The notes beneath the pieces were generated by a model. It was not told where the DNA came from. It saw only the letters and a list, made by a program, of their open reading frames with translations, and did no database searches. 64,000 nt of DNA from Phaeobacter gallaeciensis DSM 26640 (GTDB lineage Bacteria > Pseudomonadota > Alphaproteobacteria > Rhodobacterales > Rhodobacteraceae): assembly GCF_000511385.1 (NCBI RefSeq), contig NC_023137.1:1247001-1311000 (forward strand), written 5' to 3'. Position numbers and translations under genes: made by a program. Shown here piece after piece: positions 57,906 to 64,000 of the stretch (the first letter of the stretch is position 1; every line of letters starts with the position of its first letter).

Positions 57906-58750
57906 ACCGGGACGCGCTCCAACGCGGTTGTGGCGCGGGTGGCCTCGGCGGCCAGCACGGGCCAGTCGGGCACATCGGTGTCCCATTCAACCAGCACAGG
58001 TTTGGGGCCGGATTTGGCCAGCGTATAATCCAGCAGCGCCCATACCGGATCGACAACTTCCGCGCCGTGGCTGTCGATCAACAGCGGTTTGCCGTGGTCG
58101 TCCTCATCCTCATCATGGCCGCCAAGGTGGATTTCCCCCACCTGATCGAGCGCGAAGGCATCGATATAGCCCTGAGGCGAGAAGTCGAGATTGGTGGCGG
58201 AGACAAAGACATTGTTCACATCCAGCAGCAGCCCGCAGCCGCTGCGGCGGGTGATCTCGGCCAGAAACTCTGGTTCTGACCATGTGCTTTCGGCAAAGGC
58301 CAGATAGCTGGAGGGGTTTTCCAAGAGCATCCGTCGACCGATGGTGTCCTGCACCTGATTGATATGATCACAGACCCGTGCCAGCGTCACATCCGTATAG
58401 GGCAGCGGCAACAGGTCGTTGTAGAAATGGCTGTCATGGGTGGACCAGGCGAGATGTTCGGAGAAACTCGCCGGGTTGAGCCAGCCTACCAGATGTTTCA
58501 GCCGCGCCAGATGGTCGGCGTCCAATGGCCCTTCGCCGCCGATGGAAAGGCCGACGCCATGAACGGAGATGGCAAACTGTTCGCAGAGGTGGCGCAGCTG
58601 CGCCAGCGGGCGACCACCGTCACCCATGTAGTTTTCGGCGTGGATTTCCAGCCATTTGACCGGGCCGGCATCCGCAAGGATATCGGCAAAATGTTGCGGC
58701 TTGTAGCCAACACCGGCTGCGGCGGGCAGGGAAGGGGCGGCGTCCAGCAT
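57902..58750 (-). CDS. bufB: BufB, multinuclear non-heme iron oxidase (DUF692, MNIO)
   Basis: 282 residues from the ATG at 58750. TIM-barrel iron-ligand motifs: [49 protein letters not shown] and [10 protein letters not shown]. Family members (for example MbnB and Caulobacter BufB) oxidise cysteines of a ribosomal peptide to heterocycles with iron and O2. The adjacent BufA-like peptide is the expected substrate. Confidence 0.92.
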   Translation of the reverse strand: MLDAAPSLPAAAGVGYKPQHFADILADAGPVKWLEIHAENYMGDGGRPLAQLRHLCEQFAISVHGVGLSIGGEGPLDADHLARLKHLVGWLNPASFSEHLAWSTHDSHFYNDLLPLPYTDVTLARVCDHINQVQDTIGRRMLLENPSSYLAFAESTWSEPEFLAEITRRSGCGLLLDVNNVFVSATNLDFSPQGYIDAFALDQVGEIHLGGHDEDEDDHGKPLLIDSHGAEVVDPVWALLDYTLAKSGPKPVLVEWDTDVPDWPVLAAEATRATTALERVPV

Positions 58751-58818
58751 GGCGGGTCCTCTGATCCGGTTACAAAAAGGGCGGGAGACTCCCCCCGCCC
58801 TCAGCCTTAAGTCTTTGC

Positions 58819-59124
58819 TTATGCAGGCAGGTCGCGCTCCAGCGGCTCCAGCGAACCTTTGCGGTCGCTGCCATCGGCCATTGCGGGCAGGTCCATGCCC
58901 TCGCAGCTGCCGGCATCCACGAGGGTCCAGGCATTGCCCTGATAGTCGACGGTCGAGGTGCCTGCGCAGGTGGTGCCGGGACCGGCAGCGCAGTCGTTTT
59001 GACCGGCGAGGGAGACGCCATAGCATTTCTCTTTGGACTGGGCAGCAGCCGGGGTGACCACGGCAGAGGTCAGCGCAGCAGCAACAGCACCAGCGACGGC
59101 GAGGGATTTTGCAGTGTTGGACAT
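58819..59124 (-). CDS. bufA: BufA, bufferin precursor peptide (DUF2282)
   Basis: 101 residues. Sec signal peptide up to AAA at about residue 28 ([20 protein letters not shown]). The mature region has exactly four cysteines at 34, 45, 53 and 74, the hallmark of bufferin-1 type precursors, which are modified to bind copper and protect the cell. First gene of the operon, 68 nt before bufB. Confidence 0.88.
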   Translation of the reverse strand: MSNTAKSLAVAGAVAAALTSAVVTPAAAQSKEKCYGVSLAGQNDCAAGPGTTCAGTSTVDYQGNAWTLVDAGSCEGMDLPAMADGSDRKGSLEPLERDLPA

Positions 59125-59290
59125 TGGTGTCTTCCTTCTTTGGGATTTGATTGCGTGGGCGGTGTTACAAGTCAGACATTAGCTCAGGCAGCGAAGCCTT
59201 TGAATTCACGAGCCTGTGTCTCACGCGGGCGTCAGCAGCTGTGACCGTATATTACAACCTTCTGGCTGCCGAACCCTTAAAACCATGCGC

Positions 59291-59323
59291 AAAAAGAAAC
59301 CGGCCCCGCAAGTGGGGGCCGGT
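59291..59323 (-). terminator. Intrinsic terminator of thrS
   Basis: ACCGGCCCC (59299-59307) pairs perfectly with GGGGCCGGT (59315-59323); read on the minus strand it is followed by TTCTTTTTG. It ends thrS and shields the bufferin promoter region. Confidence 0.85.
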
Positions 59324-59358
59324 AAATCGGTAAAGATCAGCGAAACACTGCAGAAATG

Positions 59359-61305
59359 TTACAGAAGATCCGGCGGCGTTGCCTCAACCGCCAGGGCTTT
59401 TGTTACAGCGTCCAGCGCTTCGACTTTGGTCTGTTTCTCGCCCAGACGCCGGACAGAGACAGTGCGCTCTTCAACTTCGCGGTGACCAACAGCCAGAATG
59501 ACCGGCACCTTGCCCACGGAATGCTCGCGGACCTTGTAGTTGATCTTCTCGTTGCGGATATCCGCCTCGGCCCGCACGCCGGCGGCGCGCAGGGTCTCAA
59601 CCACTTCGTTCACATAGTCATCCGCGTCCGATGTGATGGAGGCGACAACCACCTGACGCGGCGCCAGCCAGAACGGCAGCTTGCCTGCGTGTTCTTCGAT
59701 CAGAATGCCGATGAAGCGTTCGAAACTGCCAAGGGTGGCGCGGTGCAGCATGAACGGGCGGTGCTTGCTGCCGTCCTGACCAATGAAATTCGCATCCAGA
59801 CGTTCCGGCAGGTTAGGATCCACCTGCAGGGTGCCGCACTGCCAGTTCCGCCCGATCGCGTCGGTCAGGGTGAACTCCAGCTTGGGACCGTAGAAGGCAC
59901 CTTCGCCCTCCAGCAGCTCATACTCATAGCCCGCCGCCTTGCAGGCATCGCCAAGCGCCTTCTCCACCAAATCCCAGCTTTCATCCGAACCGATCCGCTT
60001 TTCCGGGCGGGTCGAGAGTTTGATGGTCCAGTCATGGAAGCCAAGATCGGCATAGACCTTGGACAGGAAGGCGATGAACTTGGCGGTTTCAGATTCGATC
60101 TGGTCTTCGGCGCAGAAGATATGGCCATCGTCCTGAGTGAACCCACGCACCCGCATGATGCCATGCAGCGCGCCCGAGGGCTCATAGCGCGCGCAGGAGC
60201 CGAATTCGGCCATGCGCAGCGGCAGATCGCGGTAGGATTTCAGACCCTGATTGAACACCTGAACATGACAGGGGCAGTTCATCGGCTTCAGCGCGTTCAC
60301 GGCCTTTTCACGGGCGTGATCCTCGTCCACTTCAACGATGAACATGTTCTCTTGGTATTTGTCCCAGTGACCTGAGGCCTCCCACAGTTTGCGGTCCACC
60401 ACCTGTGGGGTGTTCACCTCAACATAGCCGTCACGGTCCTGCATGCGGCGCATGTAGTCCTGAAGTGTGGTGTAGATTTTCCAGCCATTGGGGTGCCAGA
60501 AGATCTGGCCGGGGGCTTCTTCCTGCATGTGGAAGAGGTTCATCTCACGGCCCAGCTTGCGGTGGTCACGCTTGGCGGCCTCTTCCAGCATGTGGAGATG
60601 GGCTTTCAGCTTCTCCTTGCCAGTGAAGGCAACGCCATAGATCCGCTGCAGCATGGCGCGGTCGCTGTCGCCGCGCCAATAGGCGCCCGCGATGGACATC
60701 AGCTTGAAGGCATCGCCCGGCAGCTGGCCAGTGTGCTGCAGGTGCGGGCCACGGCAAAGGTCCTGCCAGTCGCCATGCCAGTACATCCGCAGCGGTTCAT
60801 CGCCGGGGATGCTTTCAATCAGCTCGACCTTATAGGGTTCGTTGTTATCGGTGTAATGCTGGATCGCACGGTCGCGTTCCCAGACCTCGGTCCGGACCGC
60901 ATCCCGTTTGTTGATGATCTCTTTCATCTTCTTTTCGATGGTGCCGAGATCTTCCGGGGTGAAGGGCTCCGCGCGATCAAAGTCGTAATACCAGCCGTTG
61001 TCGATCACCGGGCCGATGGTGACCTTGGTGTCGGGCCAGATCTCCTGCACCGCACGCGCCATCACATGGGCCAGATCGTGACGGATCAGCTCGTTGGCCT
61101 GCTCTTCGTCCTTCATGGTGTGAAGCGCGATGGAGGCGTCGGTGTCAATCGGCCACTGCAGATCCCAATGCGCACCGTTCACGGTGGCGGAGATCGCTTT
61201 TTTGCCAAGCGAGGTGGAAATGGAGGCTGCGACCTCAGCAGGGGTGATGCCTGCGTCATAGGATCGTGCATTGCCATCGGGGAAGGTGAGAGAGATTTGG
61301 GCCAT
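59359..61305 (-). CDS. thrS: Threonyl-tRNA synthetase
   Basis: 648 residues from the ATG at 61305. TGS domain at residues 1-60, editing domain with [16 protein letters not shown] and the Cys-containing CRGPHL, catalytic core with [10 protein letters not shown] (zinc Cys), [20 protein letters not shown] and motif 3 [17 protein letters not shown], and the anticodon-binding domain at the C-terminus. Complete enzyme including editing. Confidence 0.97.
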   Translation of the reverse strand: MAQISLTFPDGNARSYDAGITPAEVAASISTSLGKKAISATVNGAHWDLQWPIDTDASIALHTMKDEEQANELIRHDLAHVMARAVQEIWPDTKVTIGPVIDNGWYYDFDRAEPFTPEDLGTIEKKMKEIINKRDAVRTEVWERDRAIQHYTDNNEPYKVELIESIPGDEPLRMYWHGDWQDLCRGPHLQHTGQLPGDAFKLMSIAGAYWRGDSDRAMLQRIYGVAFTGKEKLKAHLHMLEEAAKRDHRKLGREMNLFHMQEEAPGQIFWHPNGWKIYTTLQDYMRRMQDRDGYVEVNTPQVVDRKLWEASGHWDKYQENMFIVEVDEDHAREKAVNALKPMNCPCHVQVFNQGLKSYRDLPLRMAEFGSCARYEPSGALHGIMRVRGFTQDDGHIFCAEDQIESETAKFIAFLSKVYADLGFHDWTIKLSTRPEKRIGSDESWDLVEKALGDACKAAGYEYELLEGEGAFYGPKLEFTLTDAIGRNWQCGTLQVDPNLPERLDANFIGQDGSKHRPFMLHRATLGSFERFIGILIEEHAGKLPFWLAPRQVVVASITSDADDYVNEVVETLRAAGVRAEADIRNEKINYKVREHSVGKVPVILAVGHREVEERTVSVRRLGEKQTKVEALDAVTKALAVEATPPDLL

Positions 61306-61404
61306 TGTCTGGCTGCTCCTCGTCGGTTTGGCGCCCACAGAACGCCCGGTTGCGGGTTATGGTGTTTTGTCCCTTTGGCAGGCGCGCGTGAGGCTGTCAA
61401 GCGG

Positions 61405-61502
61405 GCGAGGGGCCAGCCCCTCGCGCTCCCCGGGATATTTTGTGCCAGAAGATGCAAAAGCCGGATCAAAGGCCAAGATCAACGGCCAGGGTCAAAGGCC
61501 AG
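61405..61502. repeat. Hairpin with GGGATATTT tail, plus 13-bp tandem repeats
   Basis: GCGAGGGG (61405-61412)/CCCCTCGC (61417-61424) forms a stem with loop CCAG, followed by GGGATATTTTGTGCCAGAAG, an arrangement I recall as a dispersed intergenic repeat of Rhodobacteraceae. Just after it are three near-identical 13-bp units, GATCAAAGGCCAA (61464), GATCAACGGCCAG (61477) and GGTCAAAGGCCAG (61490), with a fourth degenerate copy at 61503. They lie between thrS and the DUF4105 gene. Confidence 0.65.
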
Positions 61503-61517
61503 GATCACGGGTCGGAC

Positions 61518-62522
61518 TTAGGGGGCGGGGACTGGCACGCCTTCGCGGATCAGGGCTGAATAGTCTGGCGTGATGCCCTGGGCCTGCGCCTTGGCGGTGA
61601 TACTGCCGCGTTTGCGCAGCTCCTCGGTGCTGTAGCCTGTCGCCAGAACCCCCTGATCATGGGCGTATTCGGGCAGGTAGCCATTGGCCAGCACCCGCCA
61701 GTCCAGCGGCACGTCCTCAACGATGGTGCGGATCATCGTCATCACCACGGTGGTGCAGTTTGAGGTCAGCGAATTATACCATTGCGGCTGCGCGGCCAGC
61801 CTGTTGGCGGCCTCGACATATTGCATCAGCAGCGCGCGGGCGGTGTCCGGATCAGTGTCGATGCGAAACAGCTGCACATCCTCACTGCGGGCATTGGTGC
61901 GGGTGCCGACCACGTCGCGTTCGTCTGCGGCGATCAGCACCAGCGTATTCGTCTTGAACAGATCCGCGATGGGGGAGAAGCCACCACCAACCTGACGCCG
62001 CACCTCCACCGACCAGGCGATATGCGCGCCATCTTCAAAGCCGAAGCTGACAATCATATGTGCCATTTCTGGCCCGGCCCAATAGGACATGAACAGATCG
62101 ACGCTGTTCAGCTGGCTCAGATCATAGCTGCGACTGTCCCAGCGGGGGATGAATTCGGTCGGGGTGGTCCAGTCGAAATTGCGCACATCTGTCAGCGTCA
62201 GGATATCTCCATCGCGGGTGCCGGTGACTTGCCGCGCGACATCCGGCGACCAGTTGGCCTCTGCCGGAGGTGTGAGGCTCGCCCACCACCAGATCAGCGC
62301 CGCAAGCGCGAGACAGAAGGTCGAAAGCCCCCGCAGCGCGCGGCCCCGAATAATCGCCCAGAGGGTCGCGAGACCCAGACCTGCAAAGCCGGAGGCCGCA
62401 GCAGTGCGCCAGAGGCTGTCGACGGGCAGCCGGTACCACAGCGCCATGGCCCCCCAGACGGTGGTCAGAAGGATCAGCAGACAGAGGAGGCCGAGACAGA
62501 AAAGGCGAAGGGCACGGGGCAA
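61518..62522 (-). CDS. DUF4105 membrane protein (Lnb-type)
   Basis: 334 residues from a TTG at 62522, supported by AGGAG 7 nt upstream. Three N-terminal membrane segments (LFCLGLLCLLILLTTVWGAM, AASGFAGLGLATLWAIIRGR, FCLALAALIWWWASL), then a periplasmic DUF4105 domain with AGPEMAHMIVSFGFEDGAHI and SLTSNCTTVVMTMI, where a conserved Cys (in NCTT) and His may form a papain-like site. Function of the family is unsettled. Confidence 0.85.
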   Translation of the reverse strand: MPRALRLFCLGLLCLLILLTTVWGAMALWYRLPVDSLWRTAAASGFAGLGLATLWAIIRGRALRGLSTFCLALAALIWWWASLTPPAEANWSPDVARQVTGTRDGDILTLTDVRNFDWTTPTEFIPRWDSRSYDLSQLNSVDLFMSYWAGPEMAHMIVSFGFEDGAHIAWSVEVRRQVGGGFSPIADLFKTNTLVLIAADERDVVGTRTNARSEDVQLFRIDTDPDTARALLMQYVEAANRLAAQPQWYNSLTSNCTTVVMTMIRTIVEDVPLDWRVLANGYLPEYAHDQGVLATGYSTEELRKRGSITAKAQAQGITPDYSALIREGVPVPAP

Positions 62523-62765
62523 GGGCTGGCTCCTGATCGTGGGGCAAAGAAGAATATCGCGCGGACCCTAGGCAGGGCGGCGATGGGTCGCAAGGCTCTT
62601 ACACGGGACAAAAGTTGCCAAGCCCGAAGGCGTTGCCTGACTGCATCTTTGCCGACCGGCGTCGGGCGCGCGCTGGACCGCGGTCAAACACGCCATTGCC
62701 GTGGCACCATTGCCGTGGCAGATCTGAGGTATGTGATTTGGCATAATATCAACGCGGGGGAGACT

Positions 62766-63545
62766 ATGACCGCAACCCAATTTCTGGACACTGATACCGG
62801 TCGCCGCCTGGCCTATCATCTGACCCCCGCAAGCGGCGATGCAACGGCGCCGGTGGTGGTGTTTCTGGGCGGGCTGAAATCCGACATGGAGGGCACCAAG
62901 GCGATACATCTGGAAGCCTGGGCGCAGGCGCGGGGATTAGGCTTTCTGCGGTTTGACTATTCCGGCCACGGTGAAAGCTCCGGCACCTTTGAAGAGGGCT
63001 GCATTGGTGACTGGCATCAGGACACACTGGCAGCGGTTCAGGCGCTGACCACGGGCAAAATTATTCCCGTCGGCTCCTCCATGGGGGGCTGGCAGGCGCT
63101 CTTGCTGGCGCGGACCCTGCCGGAGCGGGTGGCGGGTCTGGTCACCATCGCCGCCGCTCCGGATTTTACCGAGGATGGCTATTGGGCCAATTTCACCGAT
63201 GCCCAGAAGGCGGAGCTAGAGACGCGCGGGCAGGTCGAACTGCCCAGCGACTACATGGAGCCATATGTGATCACCAAGCGCATGATTGAGGATGGCCGCG
63301 ACCATCTGGTGTTGCGCGATCCGCTTACGCTGCCGATGCCGGTGCGGTGTCTGCAGGGGACCGCCGACACCGCCGTCAGCACGGAAACCGCCCTGCGGCT
63401 GCTGGATCATGCCAGCTGCGCAGATATGCGTTTGCAACTGGTCAAAGATGCTGATCACCGGTTTTCAGATCCCGCCTGCCTAGCCCTGATCGAAACGGCT
63501 GTTGCAGAGGTTCTGGGGCTATCTGGCACTGATGGGATCAGCTAA
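62766..63545 (+). CDS. Alpha/beta-hydrolase, ABHD10-like
   Basis: 259 residues. Nucleophile Ser in PVGSSMGGWQALL (GxSxG), acid near LQGTADTAVS, catalytic His in KDADHRFSD, and the DYSGHGESSG strand typical of this branch. Related to mammalian ABHD10, an acyl-protein thioesterase. GGGGGAG precedes the ATG. The reading frame runs back to 61782 but only this part is homologous. Confidence 0.87.
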   Translation: MTATQFLDTDTGRRLAYHLTPASGDATAPVVVFLGGLKSDMEGTKAIHLEAWAQARGLGFLRFDYSGHGESSGTFEEGCIGDWHQDTLAAVQALTTGKIIPVGSSMGGWQALLLARTLPERVAGLVTIAAAPDFTEDGYWANFTDAQKAELETRGQVELPSDYMEPYVITKRMIEDGRDHLVLRDPLTLPMPVRCLQGTADTAVSTETALRLLDHASCADMRLQLVKDADHRFSDPACLALIETAVAEVLGLSGTDGIS

Positions 63546-63649
63546 GCTATAGGAAAGCCACGTTGCAGGTTGCAATCTAACCTGCAGCAACATCGGTAAA
63601 TAGTATGAGGCCTCCCTCATCTGGGGTGCTACGAGCAGGAGAGGACGCG

Positions 63650-64000
63650 ATGGAGCAACGCATCAGCCTTATCACCCTCGGGGTGCCGGATATGGAGCAG
63701 GCGGCGGCCTTCTACGAGGCGCTTGGCTGGCAGCGGGCGGAGAGCCCCGATGGGGTCATTGCTTTTGACCTGATCTCGCAGACCTTGGGGCTTTATCCTC
63801 TGGCGTCACTGGCTGAGGATATGGGGCTGTCGGTTGAGGAACTGGGCACCGGGGCGATGACGCTCAGCCATAACACGCGCAGTGCCGAGGAGGTCACCAC
63901 CCTGATGGCCAAGGCCGAGGCGGCGGGCGCCACGCTCCTGCGCCCAGCCGGGGAGGTGTTCTGGGGAGGAACCATCGGCTATTTCCGTGCTCCCGACAGC
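63650..64000 (+). CDS. VOC-family (glyoxalase-fold) protein, cut by window edge
   Basis: 117 codons from the ATG at 63650 (AGGAGAGG upstream), open to the window end. MEQRISLITLGVPDMEQAAAFYEALGWQ is the usual VOC opening (quoted in part: SLITLGVPDMEQAAAFYEAL), and WGGTIGYFRAPDS at the edge matches the last strand. Probably lacks only the C-terminal 20-30 residues. A hairpin TGCAGGTT (63564-63571)/AACCTGCA (63579-63586) lies in the leader after the hydrolase gene. Confidence 0.85.
   Translation, partial: MEQRISLITLGVPDMEQAAAFYEALGWQRAESPDGVIAFDLISQTLGLYPLASLAEDMGLSVEELGTGAMTLSHNTRSAEEVTTLMAKAEAAGATLLRPAGEVFWGGTIGYFRAPDS

Overview
The window looks like chromosomal DNA from a marine alphaproteobacterium of the Roseobacter group (Rhodobacteraceae, Phaeobacter/Ruegeria-like). 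The evidence is the high GC content, a 681-residue PccA beside PccB and a single-chain methylmalonyl-CoA mutase, an HdaA-PerM-Ppx block, an LdtR-type MarR regulator, SdhE, and a short ProS without an insertion domain. I see no tRNA, rRNA, CRISPR array, integrase or transposase. All family names come from reading the proteins, not from searches.

Layout. 1-812 is the N-terminal part of a serralysin-type zinc protease on the minus strand. 918-11639 is the propionyl-CoA to succinyl-CoA locus (pccB, pccA, mcmA) with small envelope genes between; two TTTGCAAA palindromes upstream of pccB resemble operators of the short-chain acyl-CoA regulator PccR/ScfR. 11772-15141 holds a glyoxalase-fold protein, an acetyltransferase, a TerB-DnaJ protein, a nuclease-like protein and a small exported protein. 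15138-18603 (minus) is perM-hdaA-ppx. 18786-22371 is proS and lolC/lolD. 22382-26067 (minus) is an HExxH lipoprotein, a molybdopterin oxidoreductase and a membrane protein.

26410-27640 is a distinctly AT-rich island of two translationally coupled membrane genes, one with a TIR/nucleoside-deoxyribosyltransferase-like C-terminus, lying 11 nt behind parE. Its left edge is marked by a nested palindromic element. This is the best candidate here for an undescribed, possibly defensive, system. 29846-31264 is a PLP decarboxylase interrupted by one in-frame TAG.

31365-41609 is mixed metabolism and regulation: an AhpD-like protein, DUF2461, MATE, a Fax-like GST, a LysR/TauD pair, a delta-type carbonic anhydrase, an aspartate aminotransferase, an XRE-SdhE pair and LdtR. 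42175-45103 (minus) is gloA and a probable Slam plus surface-lipoprotein pair. thyA-folA follows.

46807-55265 is a divergent ten-gene catabolic cluster around a FadR-type GntR regulator and its likely operator. It combines a two-component flavin monooxygenase (LLM oxygenase plus a flavin reductase fused to a degenerate Nudix domain), a hydrolase, an aldehyde dehydrogenase, a DUF1185 protein, a maleate-isomerase-like racemase, an M24 hydrolase and two small enzymes. The layout suggests oxidative opening of an unknown ring or amide, followed by hydrolysis and oxidation.

55363-64000 has a cold-shock protein, an ArsC/Spx-like protein, a bufferin-type RiPP operon (bufA-bufB-bufC-doxX, minus strand), thrS, a DUF4105 protein, an alpha/beta hydrolase and a truncated VOC protein at the right edge.
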